The translations under genes and the position numbers were made by a program. Below the pieces are notes generated by a model that saw nothing but the letters and a program-made list of their open reading frames with translations, had not been told where the DNA came from and ran no database searches. A stretch of DNA of 64,000 nucleotides. It comes from Aestuariivivens sediminicola (GTDB lineage: Bacteria > Bacteroidota > Bacteroidia > Flavobacteriales > Flavobacteriaceae). Shown piece by piece: positions 8,995 through 18,761 of this stretch. The DNA is taken from assembly GCF_022662015.1 (NCBI RefSeq), contig NZ_JAKMCM010000001.1, forward strand, positions 496,001-560,000, written 5' to 3'. The stretch's first letter is position 1; every line of letters starts with the position of its first letter.

Positions 8995-10683
8995 ATGAGA
9001 ATAATCCTTTTAGTATGCATATGCCTGGTAAGCATCTCTTGTGCCAATAAATACAAAACTATGGTTAATAGTGCACAGGACTACCAAATTATACCTAAGC
9101 CTGTCTCCCTGGAAACAGCAGACGGAAAATTTGTCGTGAATTCAAAAACCGCAGTTACGGCTCCTGAAGTGTTGGAAAATGAAGGTCAACTATTAGCAGA
9201 AATGATAAGCCTTGCCTCAGGTGTTGATATCCCTTTCGAGATTAATGGTTCCGGTAACATTCATCTAAATCTTGATGATTCCATCGAAAATGAGGAAGGC
9301 TATACACTTTCCGTTTCATACGACCAGGTTGTTGTTTCCGGTAAAACACCCAAAGGTGTATTTTATGGCATCATGACACTGAGACAGTTACAATCCGGTG
9401 CGACGGGAACAGAAACAACCGCAGTGAGCGAAGTCACCATTCCTGCGGTGACCATTAAAGATCATCCGAGATATCAATACAGAGGTATGCATCTGGACGT
9501 GGCCCGACATTTTTTTCCTATGGATTTTATTAAAAGATATATCGATTTAATTGCCTTGCACAAAATGAACACCTTTCACTGGCATTTAACGGAGGATCAG
9601 GGATGGCGTATAGAAATAAAAAAATATCCGAGATTAACCGAAATCGGGGCTTATCGAAACGGTACAATAGTTGGGCATCACCCTGGTTCTGAGAATGACC
9701 AGAAACGGTATGGCGGTTTTTACACTCAGGAAGAGATCAAGGAGATCGTCGCCTACGCCTCCGAAAGACATGTAACGGTTATACCGGAAATTGAATTGCC
9801 CGGACATAGCAGTGCTGCTATTGCTGCCTACCCGGTCTTGAGTTGCTTTCCTGACGAACCAACTGTAGTTACTCACGATATGATATCCGATAAGAGTAAG
9901 GCGATTCAAGCCGCCGGCACACCTAAAATAGTCCAGGAGACCTGGGGAGTCTTTCCTGATGTCTATTGTGCGGGAAAAGAAGACACTTTTGCGTTCTTGC
10001 AGGATGTATTGGATGAAGTCATCCCATTATTCCCGTCGGACTATATTCATATCGGCGGTGATGAATGTCCAAAGGCCAACTGGGAACGCTGTCCGAATTG
10101 TCAGAAGCGGATCAAGGACGAGGGCTTGCACGATGCCCATGAATTGCAGAGCTATTTTATTACGAGGATTGAAAAATACCTGAATGCTAAAGGCAAAAAT
10201 ATTATTGGTTGGGATGAAATTCTTGAGGGAGGCTTGGCGCCCAACGCCACCGTCATGTCATGGAGAGGCACGGAAGGTGGTATTGAAGCCGCCAAACAAC
10301 ACCATGATGTCATCATGACACCGAATCACTCCTGCTATTTCGATCATTACCAATCCGAAGATCATGCCAATGAACCACTGGCTATTGGAGGTAATACGAC
10401 GGTAGCTGAAGTCTATGCCTATGAGCCCACTCCCGACGATCTCAATGAAGAGGAACGCAACTATATTCTCGGGGCCCAGGCGAATCTGTGGACGGAGTAC
10501 ATAAAGACTACCGATTATGCCGAATATATGATATTGCCGCGAATGACAGCTCTGGCAGAAGTGGTTTGGTCTCCAAAAGAGCAGAAAGACTGGGATGATT
10601 TTTACACGAGGTTACAGCATTTCACCCATATCTATGATGCAATGGGCTTAAATTATGCGAAACACAGTATAGAAGATAAATAA
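8995..10683 (+). CDS. beta-N-acetylhexosaminidase, GH20 lipoprotein
   Basis: 562 residues. Lipobox SISC (Cys16) marks an exported lipoprotein. The N-terminal GH20b domain covers ~30-150, and the catalytic barrel runs from about 155 (YRGMHLDVARHFF) to 530. The signature HIGGDECPKANW gives the substrate-assisted catalytic pair Asp356-Glu357. IIGWDEILEGG and VMSWRGTEGG are typical late-barrel motifs. It would remove terminal beta-linked GlcNAc or GalNAc. Combined with the GH92 and GH29 enzymes this suggests degradation of fucosylated N-glycan-like or mucin-like chains. It is the last gene before a strong terminator. Confidence 0.96.
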   Translation: MRIILLVCICLVSISCANKYKTMVNSAQDYQIIPKPVSLETADGKFVVNSKTAVTAPEVLENEGQLLAEMISLASGVDIPFEINGSGNIHLNLDDSIENEEGYTLSVSYDQVVVSGKTPKGVFYGIMTLRQLQSGATGTETTAVSEVTIPAVTIKDHPRYQYRGMHLDVARHFFPMDFIKRYIDLIALHKMNTFHWHLTEDQGWRIEIKKYPRLTEIGAYRNGTIVGHHPGSENDQKRYGGFYTQEEIKEIVAYASERHVTVIPEIELPGHSSAAIAAYPVLSCFPDEPTVVTHDMISDKSKAIQAAGTPKIVQETWGVFPDVYCAGKEDTFAFLQDVLDEVIPLFPSDYIHIGGDECPKANWERCPNCQKRIKDEGLHDAHELQSYFITRIEKYLNAKGKNIIGWDEILEGGLAPNATVMSWRGTEGGIEAAKQHHDVIMTPNHSCYFDHYQSEDHANEPLAIGGNTTVAEVYAYEPTPDDLNEEERNYILGAQANLWTEYIKTTDYAEYMILPRMTALAEVVWSPKEQKDWDDFYTRLQHFTHIYDAMGLNYAKHSIEDK

Positions 10684-10706
10684 GTTTGATTTAGTTTTTA
10701 GTTTGG

Positions 10707-10749
10707 GCAATAAAAGTATAGGCATTTATACTTTTATTGCTTTTTTTTT
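10707..10749 (+). terminator. strong intrinsic terminator after GH20 gene
   Basis: A perfect 14-base inverted repeat, GCAATAAAAGTATA and TATACTTTTATTGC, separated by about six bases and followed immediately by nine T residues. It lies 24 bases after the GH20 stop and divides the fucose locus into two transcription units. Confidence 0.92.
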
Positions 10750-10810
10750 AAGACGTCCGTATTAAAAGTATTACCTTAACGCATATAACTTGATACCTAA
10801 AAATAGTCAC

Positions 10811-11590
10811 ATGTCAAAATTCAGTCTGAAAGGGAAATCAGCTGTTATCACTGGGGGTGCCAGCGGCATTGGCGAAGCCATTTCCATGACATTCGCTCAA
10901 CAGGGTGCCCATGTACATATTTTGGAATACGACGAGGAACGCGGTGAGAACATTGTGAAGACCATTTTGGAAAAGGGTGGTAAGGCCGACTTTTATCCCT
11001 GCGATGTTTCCAAACACAACCAGGTAAAATCGATCCTTAGCACCTTATCAGAGACGCATCGTATAGATATATTGATAAACAATGCGGGAATAGCCCATGT
11101 CGGTAATGTTGAGAACACCGGGGAAGAAGATTTAGATCGGGTGTACAAGGTCAATGTTAAAGGCGTATACAACTGCATACAAGCTGTAATTCCCGCTATG
11201 AAACAACAAGGGAGCGGGGTTATAATAAATATGGCATCCATTGCATCTTCCGTTGGTATTGCCGATCGATTTGCATATTCCATGTCGAAAGGTGCCGTGT
11301 TGACCATGACCTATTCCGTGGCGAAGGACTATGTCGGCTTTGGCATACGTTGCAATAGCATATCACCGGCGAGGGTACATACCCCATTTGTTGACGGTTT
11401 TATAAAAAAGAACTATCCTGGTAGGGAAGCCGAAATGTTTGATGCCCTTTCTAAAACCCAACCCATAGGAAGAATGGGAAAACCTGAAGAAATTGCGAGT
11501 TTGGCTTTATATTTATGTTCGGATGAGGCGGCGTTCATAACGGGAACTGATTTTCCCATTGATGGCGGATTTATTAAGCTGAATGGTTAA
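10811..11590 (+). CDS. SDR dehydrogenase, probable 2-keto-3-deoxy-L-fuconate dehydrogenase
   Basis: 259 residues from ATG 10811; an in-frame TTG at 10790 is less likely. Classical SDR: TGGASGIGEA nucleotide-binding loop, NNAG, a Ser in NMASIAS, and YSMSK with Tyr156/Lys160. The oxidative fucose pathway described from Xanthomonas uses an SDR to oxidise 2-keto-3-deoxy-L-fuconate to the 2,4-diketo acid, followed by an FAH-family hydrolase. Here the SDR lies 21 bases upstream of exactly such a hydrolase, which is the basis for the substrate. It is the first gene after the terminator. SDR membership is certain; the substrate is inferred from context. Confidence 0.85.
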   Translation: MSKFSLKGKSAVITGGASGIGEAISMTFAQQGAHVHILEYDEERGENIVKTILEKGGKADFYPCDVSKHNQVKSILSTLSETHRIDILINNAGIAHVGNVENTGEEDLDRVYKVNVKGVYNCIQAVIPAMKQQGSGVIINMASIASSVGIADRFAYSMSKGAVLTMTYSVAKDYVGFGIRCNSISPARVHTPFVDGFIKKNYPGREAEMFDALSKTQPIGRMGKPEEIASLALYLCSDEAAFITGTDFPIDGGFIKLNG

Positions 11591-11611
11591 AAATACAAAA
11601 CACAGAGTCTT

Positions 11612-12469
11612 ATGAAATTAATACGATTTGGAAGATTGGGACATGAAAAACCGGGTGTGCAATTGGAGCATGGAGCACGCATAGATGTATCGGGATTCGG
11701 GCAGGATTATGACGAGGCCTTTTTTGGAGGCGATGGTTTGGAGCGACTCCGGGCCTGGTTAAGGGAAAACCAGGACCAATGCCCTAAGGTAGACGATCAG
11801 GAGCGATGGGGAGCCCCTTTGGTACGGCCGTCAAAAATAGTCTGTGTGGGTTTAAATTATGCCATGCATGCCAAGGAATCGGGTATGGCCATTCCGAAAG
11901 AGCCGGTGCTGTTTTTCAAAGCGACTTCAGCCATGGTGGGTCCCCATGACGATGTGATTATACCCAAAGGCAGCATAAAAACCGACTGGGAAGTCGAATT
12001 GGCGATCATCATCGGCAAAAAAGCTTCTTATGTCACAGAGGAAGACGCTTATCAGCATATTGCGGGTTATGTGCTTCATAATGATATCTCGGAGCGTGCC
12101 TTCCAGATTGAAAAAGAAGGCCAATGGTGTAAAGGTAAAGGTTGCGACACCTTTGCTCCTGTAGGTCCCTTTATTGCGACGAAGGACGAGATTCCCGATC
12201 CCAATAATCTGAACCTGTGGTTAAAGGTTAATGGTAAAACAGTGCAAAACTCATCGACCTCCGATTTTATTTTTAATGTTGAAGCGGTGGTCTCCTATAT
12301 TTCCCAATTTATGACCTTACTGCCCGGTGATATCATATCGACGGGAACACCATTTGGCGTAGGACTCGGTCTGAACCCGCCAACCTATTTAAAACCCGGA
12401 GATGTTATGGAGTTAGGTATTGACGGCCTGGGGGTATCAAAACAGGAGGTTAAAGCATATAGCGGTTAA
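11612..12469 (+). CDS. FAH-family hydrolase, probable 2,4-diketo-3-deoxy-L-fuconate hydrolase
   Basis: 285 residues. The FAH fold is shown by KIVCVGLNYAMHAKESG, the metal-binding WEVELAIIIGK, and GDIISTGTPFGVGLG near the C-terminus. The N-terminal ~70 residues (MKLIRFGRLGHEKPG) are typical of the ureidoglycolate lyase/diketo-fuconate hydrolase group. The predicted reaction is Mg-dependent hydrolytic cleavage of 2,4-diketo-3-deoxy-L-fuconate to pyruvate and L-lactate, the last step of oxidative fucose catabolism. It is cytoplasmic (no signal) and 21 bases from the genes on both sides. An alternative is another acylpyruvate hydrolase, but the neighbours favour fucose. Confidence 0.88.
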   Translation: MKLIRFGRLGHEKPGVQLEHGARIDVSGFGQDYDEAFFGGDGLERLRAWLRENQDQCPKVDDQERWGAPLVRPSKIVCVGLNYAMHAKESGMAIPKEPVLFFKATSAMVGPHDDVIIPKGSIKTDWEVELAIIIGKKASYVTEEDAYQHIAGYVLHNDISERAFQIEKEGQWCKGKGCDTFAPVGPFIATKDEIPDPNNLNLWLKVNGKTVQNSSTSDFIFNVEAVVSYISQFMTLLPGDIISTGTPFGVGLGLNPPTYLKPGDVMELGIDGLGVSKQEVKAYSG

Positions 12470-12490
12470 AACGAATATGGGCCATTAGTA

Positions 12491-13456
12491 ATGAATCGGA
12501 GAACCTTTATAAAATCAACTTCATTGGCCGGTGTAACCCTCACCCTGCCTAACGCTATTTTTTCTCTGGATTCGACAAGAAAAGGTGTGGAATTCGGATT
12601 AATTGCTGATGTCCATAAGGACATCATGCATGATGCCGATTACAGGTTAAAGGCATTCATTGCTGCGGCGTCCAAAAAAGACCTGGATTTCATTTTACAG
12701 TTGGGTGATTTCTGCAGACCTTACGATTACAACAGATCCTTTTTAAACATTTGGAACAGCTATAAAGGAGACAGATACCATGTTTTGGGAAATCATGATA
12801 CCGATGGTGGTTTTACCCGGGATCAAACGAGAGCCTTTTGGGGCATGGCTGAGAACTATTATGCCTTCGATAAAAAAGGAATCCATTTTATCGTTTTAGA
12901 CGGAAACGATCCCAACCCAAAACCGTGGTCCGGCTACAACCGTTATATCGGGGAAAGGCAAAAACAATGGCTTATCGATGATTTAAAACGGACAACTAAC
13001 CCAACCATTATTTTCAGTCATCAAACCTTGGAGCTGGAATCCGACGGGGTATCCAATATGAAGGAAATTCGTCAAATTATAGAAGATGCCAACAAAGATG
13101 CGGGATATCATAAAGTCATGTGCTGTATAAGCGGACACACACATACCGATTTTATGACCCAGATCAACGGGGTATACTACGTTCAAATTAACAGTGCGTC
13201 TTACAGGTGGGTGGGCAGTAAATATAAAGTGATAAGATACAGTAAGGACATTGATAAAAAATACCAGTGGATCAAGTATACCATACCCTATAAAGACCCG
13301 CTGTACACCTTCGTTAAAATTAAACAAGACAGCATCATTATTGCCTCTAAAAAAACACGTTTTGTTGGTCCCGGACCAAAAGAAATGGGCTTATCTCAGC
13401 CTGGCCCTCACGATCCCATTGTGCCTACCATTTCTAACTTTAAAATGAAACTGTAA
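12491..13456 (+). CDS. exported metallophosphoesterase, Tat-type signal
   Basis: 321 residues. The N-terminus NRRTFIKSTSLAGV is a twin-arginine-like signal, suggesting export in folded form. Calcineurin-like metal-binding motifs occur in order: LIADVHKD, LQLGDFCRP, VLGNHDTDGG, IFSHQ and ISGHTHTD. The family hydrolyses phosphomonoesters or diesters; the substrate is unknown. It sits between the diketo-acid hydrolase (21 bases) and the sulfatase (3 bases), so it is co-transcribed with the fucose genes. With the EEP-fold protein at 2703 it is the second secreted phosphoesterase-type enzyme in this locus. Confidence 0.88.
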   Translation: MNRRTFIKSTSLAGVTLTLPNAIFSLDSTRKGVEFGLIADVHKDIMHDADYRLKAFIAAASKKDLDFILQLGDFCRPYDYNRSFLNIWNSYKGDRYHVLGNHDTDGGFTRDQTRAFWGMAENYYAFDKKGIHFIVLDGNDPNPKPWSGYNRYIGERQKQWLIDDLKRTTNPTIIFSHQTLELESDGVSNMKEIRQIIEDANKDAGYHKVMCCISGHTHTDFMTQINGVYYVQINSASYRWVGSKYKVIRYSKDIDKKYQWIKYTIPYKDPLYTFVKIKQDSIIIASKKTRFVGPGPKEMGLSQPGPHDPIVPTISNFKMKL

Positions 13457-13459
13457 TAT

Positions 13460-14920
13460 ATGAATCGCGCTTTAATCTTTAAAATAGCATTCGTCTTAAT
13501 ACTCTCAGGCTGTAAACAGCAGTCTGAAAATCCATCTGCTCAAAACGAATTACATAATAAACCCAATATTGTCTTTTTATTTACAGACGACCAGAGTTTC
13601 AAGGCTGTTCATGCTCTGGGCAACCAGGAAATTAGGACTCCTACCATGGATAAACTGGTGCAGGAGGGCGTTACCTTTACGCATGCATTCAACATGGGGG
13701 GATGGAATGGTGCCATATGCCAGGCATCTCGTGCCATGCTCATCAGTGGTCGGTCCATTTGGAGAGCCCAGAAAATTTCCAGGGCCTACTCCAAAGATGA
13801 CGCATTGGATGCGACCTGGCCACGCCTCATGCAAACGCAGGATTATGATACCTACATGACCGGCAAGTGGCATGTGGAGGCCAAGCCAGACAGCATATTC
13901 AATCATGTCGGGCATGTGCTTCGCGGTATGCCTTATGATACTCCTGAAGGCTATTATCGCCCCAAGGATAAAACCGACACCTTGTGGCAACCCTGGAAAA
14001 AAGAGTTTGGCGGATATTGGAAAGGGGGTAAACATTGGAGTGAACTGGTAAAGGATGATGCGGTCGCCTTTATTGACAGTGCCGCTCAGAAAGACAAGCC
14101 CTTTTTCATGTACGTGGCCTTTAATGCCCCTCATGATCCCAGGCAATCTCCGAAGGAATATGTAGACGGGTACCCACTGGAACATATTGCTTTGCCCGAA
14201 AGTTACCTCCCTGAAAATCCGTATGCCGAAATTATGGGCGCCGGTCGTGACTTAAGAGATGAAAAATTGGCGCCGTTCCCGAGAACTGAATATGCGGTTA
14301 AAGTCAACCGCCAGGAATATTATGCCATTACAACGCACCTGGACGATCAAATAAAAGCCATTTTGGATGCCCTTGAAAAACAGGGCCTTCGGGATAATAC
14401 CTATATCTTTTTCACTTCCGATCACGGACTGGCGGTAGGCGAGCACGGCCTGATGGGAAAACAGAGCATGTATGACCATAGCATACGAGTTCCCTTAATG
14501 GTAGTTGGCCCGAATATCCCCAAAAATAAGAAGATTAATGCTCCTGTTTACCTGCAGGACCTCATGCCAACTGCTCTAGAAATTGCCGGTGTACAACAAC
14601 CGGATTACGTTGAGTTCAACAGTCTGCTCAGTGCGGCTAAAGGTGGTGGTGAAAAAAGGCATTACGATGCCATTTATGGCATTTACGAAAAGGGGTCACA
14701 ACGCATGATTAGAAACGAAAAATTCAAACTTATTCTGTATCCCAGGTCTAAGGAGATTTTGCTTTTCGATTTGATAAATGACCCTTTAGAGTTAACCAAT
14801 ATAGCCTCAGATAAAGAACATTCAGAGGTCATTCGGAACCTTTTTAACGAATTAATAGCGCTTCAGAAGGAGAAAGAAGATCCCTTTGATTTAGTGTCCA
14901 TTTATAAAGATACCATCTAA
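13460..14920 (+). CDS. sulfatase lipoprotein (formylglycine type)
   Basis: 486 residues with lipobox LSGC (Cys18). The S1 sulfatase fold is shown by NIVFLFTDDQ (metal-binding Asp pair), the CQASRAMLISGR active-site signature with Cys87 as the residue matured to formylglycine, GKWHV, and TSDHGLAVGEHGLMGK. Activity needs an anaerobic sulfatase-maturating enzyme or equivalent, not seen in the window. It should remove sulfate esters from a sugar of the target glycan, perhaps sulfated fucose or GlcNAc; the subfamily cannot be read safely. It starts 3 bases after the phosphoesterase, and its stop overlaps the fuconolactonase start (TAATG). Confidence 0.93.
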   Translation: MNRALIFKIAFVLILSGCKQQSENPSAQNELHNKPNIVFLFTDDQSFKAVHALGNQEIRTPTMDKLVQEGVTFTHAFNMGGWNGAICQASRAMLISGRSIWRAQKISRAYSKDDALDATWPRLMQTQDYDTYMTGKWHVEAKPDSIFNHVGHVLRGMPYDTPEGYYRPKDKTDTLWQPWKKEFGGYWKGGKHWSELVKDDAVAFIDSAAQKDKPFFMYVAFNAPHDPRQSPKEYVDGYPLEHIALPESYLPENPYAEIMGAGRDLRDEKLAPFPRTEYAVKVNRQEYYAITTHLDDQIKAILDALEKQGLRDNTYIFFTSDHGLAVGEHGLMGKQSMYDHSIRVPLMVVGPNIPKNKKINAPVYLQDLMPTALEIAGVQQPDYVEFNSLLSAAKGGGEKRHYDAIYGIYEKGSQRMIRNEKFKLILYPRSKEILLFDLINDPLELTNIASDKEHSEVIRNLFNELIALQKEKEDPFDLVSIYKDTI

Positions 14921-15744
14921 TGACTATTGATAGCCATCAACATTTTTGGATATATGATCCCGTTCGCGATGCCTGGATTGATGATTCAATGGAGGTCATT
15001 CGCAAAGACTTTTTGCCAGACGATCTTGAATCCATTCTTATTCAGAATGGTATCGAGGGCTGTGTAGCTGTTCAGGCGGACCAGTCGGAGGCAGAAACTG
15101 ATTTTCTTCTGGAATGTGCTAAAAACAAGACATTTATCAAAGGGATCGTAGGCTGGGTCGATTTGTTGAACACCAATCTTGAAGACCGCCTCGAGGTCTA
15201 CTCAAATAACACCTATTTCAAAGGCGTGCGGCATATTGTTCAGGCAGAACCGAATGATTACTTGCTTCGTAAGGACGTTCAGAATGGAATCGGTAAATTG
15301 GGAGTCTACAACCTGACCTATGATATTTTGGTTTACCCACCACAGTTAAAGGCTGCCATTGCCCTGGTCAATAGGTTTCCCAATCAAAAATTTGTCTTGG
15401 ACCATATGGGGAAACCCCAAATTAAAGATGGACTAATAGACTCCTGGAAACGAGACATTATGACCCTGGCCAAAGCGCCCAATGTGTATTGTAAAGCATC
15501 CGGGATGGTAACCGAGGCCAACTTAGAACATTGGAAAACTGAGGATTTCACGCCTTATCTGGATGTGGTTTTTGAGGCCTTTGGAACCGATCGCGTCTTG
15601 TATGGCTCAGATTGGCCCGTCTGTCTTCTAGCGGCAACCTACGAAAAACAACAGGCTATTGTACTTCAATACATCAATTCATTTTCAACTGCAGAAAAGG
15701 CAAACGTCATGGGACGCAATGCCTCTCAATTTTATAACCTCTAA
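14920..15744 (+). CDS. amidohydrolase, probable L-fuconolactonase
   Basis: 274 residues, no signal peptide. Amidohydrolase-2/lactonase family: metal-binding DSHQHFW (His5, His7), KGVRHIVQAEP, FVLDHMGKP, and LYGSDWPVC with the catalytic Asp. The family includes L-fuconolactonase and L-rhamnono-lactonase, which open aldonolactones made by the sugar dehydrogenase. With the fucose dehydrogenase-like SDR and FucP nearby, L-fucono-1,5-lactone to L-fuconate is the likely reaction. The start codon overlaps the sulfatase stop (TAATG), so it is translationally coupled. Confidence 0.9.
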   Translation: MTIDSHQHFWIYDPVRDAWIDDSMEVIRKDFLPDDLESILIQNGIEGCVAVQADQSEAETDFLLECAKNKTFIKGIVGWVDLLNTNLEDRLEVYSNNTYFKGVRHIVQAEPNDYLLRKDVQNGIGKLGVYNLTYDILVYPPQLKAAIALVNRFPNQKFVLDHMGKPQIKDGLIDSWKRDIMTLAKAPNVYCKASGMVTEANLEHWKTEDFTPYLDVVFEAFGTDRVLYGSDWPVCLLAATYEKQQAIVLQYINSFSTAEKANVMGRNASQFYNL

Positions 15745-15754
15745 AACGAATCAA

Positions 15755-17967
<2,213 letters not shown>

Positions 17968-17975
17968 TTGATGTC

Positions 17976-18308
17976 ATGAAAAAATACTGCCTAGCATTAG
18001 ACCTTAAGGACGATCCCAAACTTATAGCCGAATATAAAAAGTACCACGAAGCGGTTTGGCCGGAAATTACCGACAGCATCAAAGCATCGGGTATAGAACA
18101 TGCAGAGATCCATTGCGCGGGCAATCGCTTGTTCATGATTCTGGAAGTCAACAACAGCTTTTCTTTTGAAAAGAAGGCAGAGCTGGATGCCGGTAACCCT
18201 AAAGTGCGGGAATGGGAAACCTTAATGTGGAAATACCAAAAGGCTTTACCTATTGCCAAAAAGGGCGAAAAATGGGTGTTGATGGAAAAAATATTTGAGC
18301 TTAAATAA
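17976..18308 (+). CDS. RhaM-family mutarotase, probable L-fucose mutarotase
   Basis: 110 residues, the usual length of the L-rhamnose mutarotase (RhaM/DUF718) family. MKKYCLALDL opens the fold, YHEAVWPEI contains His24 in the position of the RhaM catalytic His, and ELDAGNPKVREWETLMW is the conserved C-terminal part. Members interconvert alpha and beta pyranose anomers of 6-deoxy sugars. In a fucose locus the natural substrate is L-fucose, providing the anomer used by the dehydrogenase. It starts 8 bases after the SDR and is the last gene of the operon. Confidence 0.88.
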   Translation: MKKYCLALDLKDDPKLIAEYKKYHEAVWPEITDSIKASGIEHAEIHCAGNRLFMILEVNNSFSFEKKAELDAGNPKVREWETLMWKYQKALPIAKKGEKWVLMEKIFELK

Positions 18309-18333
18309 GGGGCGTGATAAGCACCCTTTTTCG
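18309..18333 (+). terminator. possible weak terminator after the mutarotase gene
   Basis: GGGGCGTGATAAGCACCC can fold into a short imperfect hairpin (GTG/CAC plus GG/CC with a bulge) followed by TTTTT directly after the stop codon. The stem is weak, so this is a tentative end for the fucose operon. Confidence 0.4.
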
Positions 18334-18500
18334 GATTCGAATTGGATATGGTTACCCTATATCGCAATAACAGTTTAGATGTATTGTACAGATAAGCGAT
18401 CGCAATAAAGGGACTATGGCCCATAGGGTTGAAACCTGTTAGGCATTACTCGATAAAGCTATCACTGCGGAAAGATAATCTCGCAAGCGTCCATTGTCCA

Positions 18501-18555
18501 AATTGTCTTGTGAATTTTGAAAATTCACAGGACAATTTCAAAAATTCACAGGACA
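18501..18555. repeat. long palindrome plus direct copy of its right arm
   Basis: In the 450-base gap between the fucose operon and the aminotransferase fusion, 18501-18517 and 18521-18537 are 17-base inverted arms with one mismatch around TGA. The right arm AAAATTCACAGGACA (18520-18534) is repeated exactly at 18541-18555, 21 bases further, or two helical turns. This could be a multi-site operator, an RNA hairpin or a fragment of a dispersed repeat. I see no gene in the rest of the gap. Confidence 0.7.
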
Positions 18556-18761
18556 TTTTTGTGTCATCTTGCCTACAATACAACAGTTCCCTGGCCAATG
18601 CATGAATAGATCATACCCATGTGTTTAATGGAAGGCTGCCAAAGATTTCAACAACACTCCGGGGAAGGTAAAATCTTTACCCAAAAAACTATACCAGATA
18701 ATAAAGGAATAGTTTAAATTTAATGCCCGGCACCAGTTAAACAGGGCATGAGCAGGAACTA

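Noticed and set aside
13577-14185. 202-codon open frame on the minus strand within the sulfatase gene
   Set aside because: The + strand sulfatase has all family motifs here; the antisense frame has no recognisable domain and arises from codon bias.
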